The notes under the pieces are model-generated. The model was not told the origin of the DNA, searched no databases, and saw only the letters and a list, made by a program, of their open reading frames with translations. Below, piece by piece: positions 27,024 to 35,657 of a DNA stretch of 64,000 nt. This DNA is from Arthrobacter terricola (GTDB lineage: Bacteria > Actinomycetota > Actinomycetes > Actinomycetales > Micrococcaceae). The position numbers were made by a program, and so were the translations under genes. The stretch's first letter is position 1. Each line of letters starts with the position of its first letter. Location of the stretch: assembly GCF_004354015.1 (NCBI RefSeq), contig NZ_SMRU01000002.1, forward strand, positions 186,001 to 250,000, written 5' to 3'.

Positions 27024-27767
27024 ATGACAGCGAACAAGCTCAACATCCTCATCACGGGAGGCAGTTCCGCCTCCGGCATCGCCGTGGCCCGCGCGTTCGC
27101 CCGCGCCGGGCACCGGGTCATCACCGTGGGTTCGGATGACGTGCGCATCAAGGCGGCAGCCATGCAGGCCGGCCCCGGCGTCGAGGCCCTTTCGTTCGAC
27201 CTGGGCAGCTTGGATTCAGTGCGTGAACTGGCCGCGGCCGTCAGGGGCTCGGCGGGACCGGTCGACGGCGTCATCCACTTGGTCGGAGGATGGCGGGGTG
27301 CTTCGGGAATCGAGGACCAGTCGGACGAGGACTGGTACGCGCTGGAGCAGAGCAACGTCACCACACTGAGGAACGTCTCGCGGGTCTTCTATGGCGACCT
27401 TGAGGCATCGCCCGTGGGGCGCCTCGCCATGGTGAGTTCGACGACGGTCGCGGCACCGACCGCCGCTGCAGCCAATTACGCTGCGGCCAAGGCAGCCGCG
27501 GAAACCTGGACCATGGCCGTCGCCGACGGATTCCACCGCGCGCAGTCCGGCCGGCCGGGTACCGAACAACACAGCAGTACCGAACAACACAGTGCAGCCG
27601 TCGTGTTTGTCATCAAAGCGCTGGTGGACGACGCCATGCGGCGCGAACACCCGGAACGGAAGTTCCCCGGGTACACCGACGTCAAAGAACTGGCGACGGC
27701 TGCGCTCCGGTTATTCGACCAGCCGGCGGCGGAACTGAACGGACAACGCCTCCACCTTGCGAAATAG
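27024..27767 (+). CDS. Short-chain dehydrogenase/reductase (SDR)
   Basis: This 247-residue Rossmann enzyme begins MTANKLNILITGGSSASGIA, where the dinucleotide loop is slightly longer than the usual TGxxxGIG. The catalytic Ser, Tyr and Lys fit S139, Y152 and K156 in NYAAAKAA. The substrate is unknown. It sits between DUF6421 and threonine aldolase. An internal duplication, TEQHSSTEQHS, at about residue 181 comes from an 18-bp tandem repeat and is unusual for the fold. I chose the ATG at 27024 over the overlapping GTG at 27018. Confidence 0.88.
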   Translation: MTANKLNILITGGSSASGIAVARAFARAGHRVITVGSDDVRIKAAAMQAGPGVEALSFDLGSLDSVRELAAAVRGSAGPVDGVIHLVGGWRGASGIEDQSDEDWYALEQSNVTTLRNVSRVFYGDLEASPVGRLAMVSSTTVAAPTAAAANYAAAKAAAETWTMAVADGFHRAQSGRPGTEQHSSTEQHSAAVVFVIKALVDDAMRREHPERKFPGYTDVKELATAALRLFDQPAAELNGQRLHLAK

Positions 27768-27776
27768 ACTGAAAGC

Positions 27777-28889
27777 GTGAATGAACAAGTGACGAGCACA
27801 ACCCAGGAATTCCCTGCCGCCCTCGATTCCGAACCCAAGGGTCGCCTTCACGATCCTTCCGTCCGCGGATTCGCCTCGGACAACTATTCGGGCGTCCATC
27901 CCGAAATCCTCGCCGCCCTGGCAGCGGCAAACGGCGGCCACCAGGTTTCCTATGGCGAAGACCAGTACACGGAACGGCTCCAGGAAGTCATGGAGCAGCA
28001 CTTCGGGACCGGCATTGAGTGTTTCCCCGTTTTCAACGGCACCGGGGCCAATGTCCTTTCCTTGCAATCGCTGCTGCCGCGCTGGGGAGCCGTGATCTGC
28101 GCTTCGACTGCCCACATCAACATGGACGAGAACGGCGCCCCGGAACGGATCGGCGGGATCAAGCTCCTGCAAGTTCACGCCCCGGACGGAAAATTGACGC
28201 CGGAACTCATCGACCGTGAGGCATGGGGCTGGGGGGACGAGCACAGGGCACAACCGCTCGCGGTGTCCATCACCCAAACCACGGAACTCGGAACCTGCTA
28301 CACCCCCGAAGAAGTGCGGGCGATCGCCGACCACATCCATGCCAAGGGCATGAAGCTGCACATGGACGGTGCCCGGCTCGCGAACGCGGCCGCCCACCTC
28401 GGCGTTCCCCTGCGGAACTTCACCCGCGACGCCGGCGTGGACATTTTGTCCTTCGGCGGGACCAAGAACGGGCTCCTGTTCGGTGAAGTGGTGGTTGCAC
28501 TCAACCCGGAAGCCGCCCATGGATTGAATTTCCTCCGCAAGATGAACATGCAACTGGCGTCCAAGATGCGTTTCATTTCGGCCCAGTTCATCGCGCTCCT
28601 CGAATCGGGCCTGTGGCTCAGTTCGGCGCAGCACGCCAATGCCATGGCTGCCCGCTTGCGGGCTGCAGTGGATTCCATCGACGGCGTCGAACCCACCCAA
28701 GCCACCGAATCGAACGGCGTGTTCGCAGTGCTGCCGGCCGGGGTTGCCGACCGGCTGCGCTCCTCGTTCAAGTTCTATGACTGGAACGAAGCCAACCGGG
28801 AAGTGCGCTGGATGTGTTCCTTCGACACCACGGAAGAGGACATTGACACTTTCGTCGCCGCGATCAAGCGCGAACTGGCCTCGGCATAG
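27777..28889 (+). CDS. ltaE: PLP-dependent low-specificity threonine aldolase
   Basis: The 370-residue enzyme cleaves beta-hydroxy amino acids, for instance threonine to glycine and acetaldehyde. The PLP lysine is K230 in SFGGTKNG; LHMDGARLANAA holds the Asp that contacts the cofactor. The start is GTG at 27777, 9 bp after the SDR stop. Its place in a set with DUF6421 and an SDR suggests a special beta-hydroxy amino acid as substrate, which is inference. Confidence 0.9.
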   Translation: MNEQVTSTTQEFPAALDSEPKGRLHDPSVRGFASDNYSGVHPEILAALAAANGGHQVSYGEDQYTERLQEVMEQHFGTGIECFPVFNGTGANVLSLQSLLPRWGAVICASTAHINMDENGAPERIGGIKLLQVHAPDGKLTPELIDREAWGWGDEHRAQPLAVSITQTTELGTCYTPEEVRAIADHIHAKGMKLHMDGARLANAAAHLGVPLRNFTRDAGVDILSFGGTKNGLLFGEVVVALNPEAAHGLNFLRKMNMQLASKMRFISAQFIALLESGLWLSSAQHANAMAARLRAAVDSIDGVEPTQATESNGVFAVLPAGVADRLRSSFKFYDWNEANREVRWMCSFDTTEEDIDTFVAAIKRELASA

Positions 28890-28899
28890 GGCATGTGAC

Positions 28900-28931
28900 G
28901 GGGCGGCGTGGCTTCATGGTTTCGCCGCCCC
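28900..28931 (+). terminator. Hairpin after ltaE
   Basis: GGGGCGGCG at 28900-28908 pairs with CGCCGCCCC at 28923-28931 around a 14-base loop. No T-run follows. Confidence 0.5.
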
Positions 28932-28947
28932 GGACACATAATCTGCG

Positions 28948-29616
28948 ATGGTGAACGGACTTGCACAAGTTCCCGCGGAGTTCTTGCATGCGTTGGGAAC
29001 GCTACGAAAAGCCCAGTGCCGGAGTGAGTTGAAGCTTGCTGAAATTCCGGCACCGTCGCGCTTGGCACCTTTCGCCGTGGCCTTGGGCGCGGAAGTCTTC
29101 AGCAGCTCAACCCGTCATGTCCGGACCCCTGTACACGGCCCGGCCGCGATGGCGTTCTCCAAGGAGAACCTTCGCGGTACCTCGGGCTCCGGAGACGAGG
29201 ACGACGAAGAACTCGCCACCGGCAGGTTCATCCTGCTGCACGATCCGGATGGCTCGGCCGTCTGGGACGGCGAGTTCCGGATCGTGACGTACATCCGCGC
29301 GCAATTGGACGCCGACATGGGCAACGACGCGATGCTTGGTTCGGTCGCCTGGACGTGGCTGGTGGACGCCCTCGAAAACCACTCAGCCCAATACCGGGCA
29401 GCCGGCGGAACGGCCACCCGCATCCTCTCCGAGAGCTTCGGGACGTTGGCCGAACGGCCGGAGACAATCGACATCGAACTCCGTGCTTCCTGGACCCCGG
29501 CATCTTCGGATGCGCAGGCCCACCTGGAGGCGTGGTGCGACATGGTGTGCATGTTCGCGGGGCTGCCTCCCCTGCCTCCAGGCGTCACTCCCCTGCCACA
29601 CCGGCGGCTGACATGA
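28948..29616 (+). CDS. DUF3000 family protein
   Basis: This 222-residue actinobacterial protein of unknown function precedes RNase D, as it does in many related genomes. It has no membrane helix and an acidic patch (SGSGDEDDEE) near residue 83. The central SVAWTWLVDALE and C-terminal ASWTP...WCDMVCMFAGLPPLPPG are characteristic. The ATG at 28948 is followed by GTG, so the exact start could shift by a codon. Confidence 0.85.
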   Translation: MVNGLAQVPAEFLHALGTLRKAQCRSELKLAEIPAPSRLAPFAVALGAEVFSSSTRHVRTPVHGPAAMAFSKENLRGTSGSGDEDDEELATGRFILLHDPDGSAVWDGEFRIVTYIRAQLDADMGNDAMLGSVAWTWLVDALENHSAQYRAAGGTATRILSESFGTLAERPETIDIELRASWTPASSDAQAHLEAWCDMVCMFAGLPPLPPGVTPLPHRRLT

Positions 29617-29685
29617 CACGCCGCGCGGGGCTTCGAAACCCGCGCACGGACCGGCCGGTACCAGAGTCGGTAAACTGAAGGCACC

Positions 29686-31014
29686 ATGACCCCTGAAAAC
29701 CTGGAACCAACCACGGCCGGCGACCCGGCTGCTGATCCCGCACCGCACATCATCGTGGACGGCTTTGAAGGCCGGATTCCCGAGGTCATCGACTTGGATG
29801 TGCCACGCGAGGGCGTACCCCTCGTGATCGACACCTTGCCCGGACTAGAACGGTGCGCTGCCGCCATCGCCGCCGGCAGCGGCCCCGCCGGGGTCGACGC
29901 CGAACGCGCCTCCGGATTCCGGTACGGCCAACGCGCCTTTCTGGTGCAGATCCGGCGCGACGGCGCAGGAACCTGGCTGATCGATCCCGAACCGTTCGAC
30001 GACCTGCACATCATCAACGACGCCCTTGACGGCGTCGAATGGATCCTGCACGCCGCCACGCAGGACCTCCCATGCCTGGCCGAGCTGGGGATGTGGCCCG
30101 ACAAGCTCTTCGACACGGAACTCGCCGCGCGTTTGGCCGGCCTGCCACGGGTCGGGCTCGCGGCCGTCATCGAACAGCTCTTGGGCTTTGGCCTGGCCAA
30201 GGAACACTCGGCGGCGGACTGGTCGACGCGCCCCCTTCCCGAACCCTGGCTACGCTACGCGGCCCTCGACGTCGAAGTCCTCGCCGAACTGCGCGAGGAA
30301 CTCATCGAACTCCTGGAAGAGGACGGAAAGCTTGAGTTCGCTGAGCAAGAGTTCGCCGGAATCCTCGCAGCCGGACTCCCTGCACCACGGGTGGATCCGT
30401 GGCGGAAGACCTCCGGCCTGCACCAGATCCGTGATCGTCGCCAATTGGCTGCCGTGCGGGAACTATGGTTCGAGCGCGACCAGCTCGCGCGCAAGCGGGA
30501 CGTCGCACCAAGCAGGCTCATTCCCGATTCCGCGTTGGTTGCGGCAGCGAAGGCCATGCCGGCCACTGTTCCGCAGCTCCTCGCCACGAAGGGCTTTCAC
30601 GGGCGGGCAGCCCAGCGGGAAGCGCCGCGTTGGTTGCGCTGCATCGCAACTGCCCGAACCCTCGATGACCTCCCTCCGCTCCACCTCGCCACGAACGCTC
30701 CCCCGCCGCCCCGCGTCTGGGCGGACCGCGATGCCGACGCCGCAGCCCGCCTGGCAACGGCGCGTCCGCGGCTCCAGGCGGCCGCGGACGAGCTCAGGCT
30801 TCCAGTGGAGAACCTCCTGACCCCGGACTACCTTCGGCGTGTGTTGTGGCGTCCGCCGTTGGACGTCACGGTCGAATCCGTGGCCGAGGAACTGCGCGCG
30901 CTGGGTGCGCGCGAATGGCAGATCGCCATCACGGCGCCGATCATCACCGAGGCAACGCTGAATCCGCAACCGCTGCCGCCCAAGGAGTCCAGAAGCCAGG
31001 CGACGAAAGGCTGA
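29686..31014 (+). CDS. rnd: HRDC-domain ribonuclease D
   Basis: This 442-residue 3'-5' exoribonuclease acts in tRNA maturation in other bacteria. The DEDDy residues are in GVDAERASGF, TQDLPCLAELG and RYAALDVEVLAEL (YxxxD). An HRDC nucleic-acid-binding domain starts at about residue 235. The ATG at 29686 fits the family. It follows DUF3000 by 69 bp and precedes the fadA operon. A Glu/Asp-rich start and a basic tail flank the folded parts. Confidence 0.92.
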   Translation: MTPENLEPTTAGDPAADPAPHIIVDGFEGRIPEVIDLDVPREGVPLVIDTLPGLERCAAAIAAGSGPAGVDAERASGFRYGQRAFLVQIRRDGAGTWLIDPEPFDDLHIINDALDGVEWILHAATQDLPCLAELGMWPDKLFDTELAARLAGLPRVGLAAVIEQLLGFGLAKEHSAADWSTRPLPEPWLRYAALDVEVLAELREELIELLEEDGKLEFAEQEFAGILAAGLPAPRVDPWRKTSGLHQIRDRRQLAAVRELWFERDQLARKRDVAPSRLIPDSALVAAAKAMPATVPQLLATKGFHGRAAQREAPRWLRCIATARTLDDLPPLHLATNAPPPPRVWADRDADAAARLATARPRLQAAADELRLPVENLLTPDYLRRVLWRPPLDVTVESVAEELRALGAREWQIAITAPIITEATLNPQPLPPKESRSQATKG

Positions 31015-31067
31015 CTTCCGGGCCTCGTGCGCTCCGTGTCCGTACGCTCCGCATCCTTGCAGCATAA

Positions 31068-31083
31068 GTTACCCACGAGTAAC
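31068..31083. promoter_or_regulatory. Palindromic operator upstream of fadA-fadB
   Basis: GTTAC-N6-GTAAC is a perfect 16-bp dyad 69 bp before the fadA start. Sites of this size are typical of TetR or GntR fatty-acid regulators. The regulator gene is not in the window. Confidence 0.6.
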
Positions 31084-31152
31084 ATGGCGTCCATGACAAA
31101 CGGCTGCCCGTATTGGCATGCCGTCACCCTGTCCTGACGAGGAGCCACGCCC

Positions 31153-32397
31153 ATGAGCCACAACCGGAACAGCGCGCCACCGCGGACTGTTCGCGACGTC
31201 GTCTTCGTTGACGGCGTCCGGACTCCGTTCGGCAAAGCGGGAGACAAAGGTATCTACGCAGGCACCCGGGCCGATGACCTCGTGGTCAAGTGCATCCGCG
31301 ACCTCCTGCGCCGCAACCCAGCCCTGCCCGCCGAACGCATCGACGAAGTCGCCATAGCTGCCACAACCCAGACGGGCGACCAAGGACTCACCATCGGACG
31401 CACCGCAGCCCTTCTCGCGGGTCTCCCCCGCAGCGTCCCCGGCTTCGCGATCGACCGCATGTGTGCCGGGGCCATGACTGCAGTCACCACGACGGCGAGC
31501 GGCATCGCCTTCGGCGCGTACGACGTCGTCATTGCCGGCGGCGTCGAACACATGGGAAACCACCCCATGGGCGCAGGAGCCGACCCCAACCCGCGATTCA
31601 TGTCCGAACGCATAGTGGACCCCGCTGCCTTGAACATGGGCAATACGGCCGAGAACCTGCATGACCGCTTCCCGGCCATCACAAAGCAACGCTCAGACGC
31701 TTACGCGGCAGCCTCCCAAGGGAAACTGGCCGCAGCATACGGGAACGGCCGGATCCAGCAAGACCTGGTTCCCGTCGCAACAATGAAGCCCGGCCAGGGC
31801 TGGACCCTCAACACTGTGGATGAACCTCCCCGGCCTGGAACCACTGTGGCCGACCTCGCGGAGTTGCGCACGCCGTTCCGCCCCCATGGCCGCGTCACCG
31901 CGGGCAACTCCGCAGGCTTGAATGACGGCGCGACGGCGGCCCTCCTGGCTTCCGCCGAAGCGGCAGAAGAACTGGGGCTGTCCGTGAAAATGCGTTTGGT
32001 GTCCTATGCCTTCGCCGGCGTCGAACCCGAAGCCATGGGCATCGGACCGGTCCCGGCCACTGAAAAGGCCCTCAAGAACGCGGGGCTGGGTATCGAGGAC
32101 ATTGGCCTGATCGAAATCAACGAGGCGTTCGCGGTCCAGGTCTTAAGCTTCCTGGACCACTTCGGAATAGCCGACGACGATCCCCGCGTGAACCGCTACG
32201 GTGGCGCGATCGCCGTCGGGCACCCCCTCGCGTCGTCCGGCGTCCGGCTCATGAACCAACTCGCCCGCCAATTCGAGGAGGACCCCTCGGTGCGTTACGG
32301 AATCACCACCATGTGCGTCGGCCTGGGCATGGGCGCCACGGTCATCTGGGAGAACCCGCACTACGCCGCCGTCGAAACCACAGGAGCCACAGCATGA
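31153..32397 (+). CDS. fadA: Acetyl-CoA C-acyltransferase (thiolase)
   Basis: FadA cleaves 3-ketoacyl-CoA with CoA in beta-oxidation. The 414-residue enzyme has the acyl-accepting cysteine C104 in DRMCAGAM, the NSAGLNDGA motif and GHPLASSGVR near the C-terminus; the later Cys of CVGLGMG is the second catalytic residue. The stop overlaps the fadB start in ATGA at 32394-32397, so the two subunits are translationally coupled. Confidence 0.95.
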   Translation: MSHNRNSAPPRTVRDVVFVDGVRTPFGKAGDKGIYAGTRADDLVVKCIRDLLRRNPALPAERIDEVAIAATTQTGDQGLTIGRTAALLAGLPRSVPGFAIDRMCAGAMTAVTTTASGIAFGAYDVVIAGGVEHMGNHPMGAGADPNPRFMSERIVDPAALNMGNTAENLHDRFPAITKQRSDAYAAASQGKLAAAYGNGRIQQDLVPVATMKPGQGWTLNTVDEPPRPGTTVADLAELRTPFRPHGRVTAGNSAGLNDGATAALLASAEAAEELGLSVKMRLVSYAFAGVEPEAMGIGPVPATEKALKNAGLGIEDIGLIEINEAFAVQVLSFLDHFGIADDDPRVNRYGGAIAVGHPLASSGVRLMNQLARQFEEDPSVRYGITTMCVGLGMGATVIWENPHYAAVETTGATA

Positions 32398-34544
32398 GCG
32401 CCGCCGACTTCCAAAAACTGGCCCGACTGTTCCCTGACGAGACCGTGACGCACTCTTACCTGCAGCACATCGAACTGCCCGGAGGTGGAGGCACGTTCGC
32501 CTTGATCACGCTGGATAACGGCCTGGACCACACAAAGCCCACCACGCTGGGACCAAACACCCTCGTCGAGCTCGGGACCCTTCTCGAGGGCCTCAAGGAA
32601 CGCGCCACGCGCGGTGAGATCGTCGGCGTCGGCGTGACGGGCAAGCCCTATTTCCTGGTGGCCGGAGCCGATCTGTCCGCAGTCAAAAGGCTCGAAGAGC
32701 GCGAGGACGGACTACGGATGGCGCAACTTGGCCACGATGTCTATGGGACGCTCGCCGGGCTGGGCGTTCCCAGCTTCGCCTTCATCAACGGCCTCGCCCT
32801 GGGCGGCGGGCTTGAGATCGCACTGCAATCCACCTACCGCACCGTGTCCAGCGGCGCCGGAGCCCTCGGATTGCCGGAGGCATTCCTCGGCCTCGTGCCA
32901 GGCTGGGGCGGCGTGTACATTCTTCCGAGGCTCATCGGACCCGAGAACGCGGTCAAGGTCATGATCGAGAACCCGCTAAGCAACAACCGCACCTTGAGCG
33001 GGCCCGAGGCTTTCCATCTTGGAATCGCCGACGCCATGTTCGAGCCCGCGGACTTTCTCGAGCAATCCATCGCCTGGGCCGCGAAGGTAATCGCCGGAGA
33101 GACCGCCCCGGAACGGAAAAATGCCGTGGATCCCTCGGATCCCGCCGTCGCGGGGCGGTGGGCACAAGCCGTGGCAGAGGGCCGGGCGTTCGTCGAGGCC
33201 AAAACGTCGAACGCTTCGCCGGCGCCGGGGAAGGTCCTGGACATCCTCGAGGCCAACCGCACGATGAACAGCGCGGAATCCGCGGCACTGGAATGCGAAA
33301 CGCTCGCCGTGCTCATGCAAAGCGATGAATTCCGGTCCACGGTCTATGCGTTCCTGGACCTCGTGCAGAGGCGTTCCAAGCGCCCCGCCGGCGCACCGGA
33401 CCGGAACCTCGCACGCCCGGTCACGAAGGTCGGCGTCGTCGGGGCGGGCCTCATGGCGAGCCAGCTCGCCTTGCTGTTTGCGCGCCGGCTCCAAGTCCCT
33501 GTGGTCATGATGGACATCGACCAGGAACGAGTGGACAAGGGCGTCGGCTACGTCCGTGCCGAAGTGGACAAATTGCTCAGCAAGAAGCGCATCAGCGCGG
33601 ATGCAGCCAACCGGGCCAAGGCCCTCGTCACCGGTTCTGTTTCCAAGCAGGCGTTCGCCGACGCCGATTTCGTCATCGAGGCTGTCTTCGAAGAACTCGC
33701 GGTCAAGAAGCAGGTCTTCGCCGAGGTGGAAGCCATCGTCTCCCCCGAATGCATCCTCGCCACCAACACCTCGTCGCTTTCGGTCACCGCGATGGCCGAC
33801 GGACTCCGTCATCCAGAGCGGTTGCTCGGCTTCCACTTCTTCAACCCCGTCGCGGTCATGCCGCTGCTGGAAGTGGTGCGTGCTCCGCAAACGGACGACG
33901 CCGTGCTGGCCACAGCTTTTGAACTCGCCAAGGCACTCAAGAAGACAGCTGTCCTGGTCAAGGACGCCCCCGCGTTCGTGGTCAACCGCATCCTGCTGCG
34001 GCTTATGGGCGAAGTGATCGCGGCCTTCGATGAAGGGACCCCGCCCGACGTCGCGGATTCGGCGTTGCGCCCGATGGGCCTGCCCATGAGCCCGTTCACG
34101 CTGAGTGCGATGGTGGGGCTGCCCGTGGCCCAGCATGTCCAGGAGTCCCTCCACGCCGGTTTCGGGGATCGGTTCCCCGTATCCGGGAACCTGAAGAAAC
34201 TCATCGACAACGGTGTGAAGACACTCTGGGTCCCTGGTCCGGACGGGGTGCCCGTCATCCCTGCCGAAACGCTGTCCCTCATGTCCTTCGGCACCACGCC
34301 CTCCACGGCAGAGGACGTCCTGCGCCGTACCCAGGACGCTTTGGCCCAGGAAATCGGGCTTATGTTGTCCGAAGGCGTGGTGGCCGGTCCGGAGGATATC
34401 GATCTTTGCGTCATCCTCGGTGCAGGGTGGCCGATGTTCCTCGGCGGGATCACCCCTTACCTGGACCGGGTTGGCGCTTCGGAAAGGATCAACGGCAAGC
34501 GGTTCCACGCACCGGGTGTTGCCTCCCGCCCTGTTCCTGCTTAG
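32394..34544 (+). CDS. fadB: FadB: enoyl-CoA hydratase/3-hydroxyacyl-CoA dehydrogenase
   Basis: This 716-residue protein performs two steps of beta-oxidation. The N-terminal crotonase domain (to about residue 300) has ALGGGLEIALQS and LPEAFLGLVPGWGG, and the C-terminal part has the NAD-binding VGVVGAGLMASQLALLF at about residue 345 and HFFNPVAVMPLLEVV. The ATG at 32394 overlaps the fadA stop; an open frame that begins at 32313 lies within fadA and is not plausible. It forms the trifunctional complex with FadA. Confidence 0.94.
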   Translation: MSAADFQKLARLFPDETVTHSYLQHIELPGGGGTFALITLDNGLDHTKPTTLGPNTLVELGTLLEGLKERATRGEIVGVGVTGKPYFLVAGADLSAVKRLEEREDGLRMAQLGHDVYGTLAGLGVPSFAFINGLALGGGLEIALQSTYRTVSSGAGALGLPEAFLGLVPGWGGVYILPRLIGPENAVKVMIENPLSNNRTLSGPEAFHLGIADAMFEPADFLEQSIAWAAKVIAGETAPERKNAVDPSDPAVAGRWAQAVAEGRAFVEAKTSNASPAPGKVLDILEANRTMNSAESAALECETLAVLMQSDEFRSTVYAFLDLVQRRSKRPAGAPDRNLARPVTKVGVVGAGLMASQLALLFARRLQVPVVMMDIDQERVDKGVGYVRAEVDKLLSKKRISADAANRAKALVTGSVSKQAFADADFVIEAVFEELAVKKQVFAEVEAIVSPECILATNTSSLSVTAMADGLRHPERLLGFHFFNPVAVMPLLEVVRAPQTDDAVLATAFELAKALKKTAVLVKDAPAFVVNRILLRLMGEVIAAFDEGTPPDVADSALRPMGLPMSPFTLSAMVGLPVAQHVQESLHAGFGDRFPVSGNLKKLIDNGVKTLWVPGPDGVPVIPAETLSLMSFGTTPSTAEDVLRRTQDALAQEIGLMLSEGVVAGPEDIDLCVILGAGWPMFLGGITPYLDRVGASERINGKRFHAPGVASRPVPA

Positions 34545-34586
34545 CCGCCCTCAGTAGCTACCGTCCGGAACGCGGCGGCCTTGACC

Positions 34587-35657
34587 TTAGGCATCCAGCC
34601 GACGGCCAAGGCCGCCCACCGATCGGACCAGCTCGTCGAAGGCCTCCGCCGGGTGGTTTTCCACGACTATGCGGGCATTGGGCGGCTCACCCCAGAGTCC
34701 GCGGAAATCGGCGACGGTGGTACCGATAAGCCTAGGCGACGCGGTCTCCACGTGCACCGTCGCGGTACGCGTCCGGTACGTCGCGGTGCCGACGGCGACC
34801 GACGCGGCGAAGTAGTCGTGGACATGTGCCGCGTAGCCTTGCCCGTTGCGCCGATGGAACTCGAAATAGAACCGGAGCATGTCGCTGAGGTGCCTGACGA
34901 GCTCGTTGGAAGCCGTACTGCGCCGCCCCTCGGTTTGCTCCGGCGCCAAGAGTTCCGGTTCTTCGCAGCCGGCCCGCGCAGCCAAAGCCGCCACTTGTTC
35001 CGGCCGCAGCTCGATCCTCTCGGTGCTCTCCAAGGCGCACACGACCGGCAGGCGCTCTTCCGGAAGACCCGAAAACGCAGCAAACACCTCGGCTGCAGCG
35101 TCCGGGTCGACGTGCGTGTTCCACTCTGCGGTGGGCGTGGTGTTGCCCTGGTAGAAGTAGCTGCCGCCCATGATCACGACGCCGCGCAACAGTTCCGGCA
35201 GCCTCGGTTCAGCGCGCAGGGCGAGGGCGAAGTTGGTGAGCGGCGCCGTCAGGAGCGCGGTCAACTCCCCCGGCCGCGACCGTGCCGCTTCAATCCAGAG
35301 TTCGACGGCGTCGACGGCCTGGATCTGTCCGTGCGGTTCCGGCAACTCGGCGTAGCCGATACCAAACGGACCGTGGGTTTCCGGCGTCGTCACCAAGGGG
35401 ATCCGCAGGGGCGCCCGGGTACCGATGGCCACAGGGACCCCGGGCCGGCCGCACAGCTCAAGGAGCGCGAGGTTATTGCGCGCCACTTGTTCAGCATCCA
35501 CGTTCCCCGGTGTACTGCTGACCGCAACCAGGTCGACGTTCGGCAGGCTGCACAAATAAGCCAGCGCGAGGGCGTCGTCGATGCCGGTATCGCAATCCAC
35601 CAGCAGGCTGACCGTTTCCGCTTGCCCGTCTGCCGCCGTCGCCCGCTCTTCGCTCAA
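34587..35657 (-). CDS. Inosine-uridine preferring nucleoside hydrolase
   Basis: This 356-residue enzyme splits nucleosides into ribose and base. The calcium site is in LLVDCDTGIDDALALAY, with further family segments VAIGTRAPL and IMGGSYFYQGN. It starts at a TTG (35655-35657) that overlaps the stop of the upstream aldo/keto reductase in TTGA, the same 4-base style used elsewhere in the window. Longer frames run inside that gene. Base preference cannot be read from the sequence. Confidence 0.88.
   Translation of the reverse strand: MSEERATAADGQAETVSLLVDCDTGIDDALALAYLCSLPNVDLVAVSSTPGNVDAEQVARNNLALLELCGRPGVPVAIGTRAPLRIPLVTTPETHGPFGIGYAELPEPHGQIQAVDAVELWIEAARSRPGELTALLTAPLTNFALALRAEPRLPELLRGVVIMGGSYFYQGNTTPTAEWNTHVDPDAAAEVFAAFSGLPEERLPVVCALESTERIELRPEQVAALAARAGCEEPELLAPEQTEGRRSTASNELVRHLSDMLRFYFEFHRRNGQGYAAHVHDYFAASVAVGTATYRTRTATVHVETASPRLIGTTVADFRGLWGEPPNARIVVENHPAEAFDELVRSVGGLGRRLDA

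Noticed and set aside
32313..32393. An earlier fadB start
   Set aside because: It lies within fadA and is not family-like; the ATGA overlap gives the natural start.
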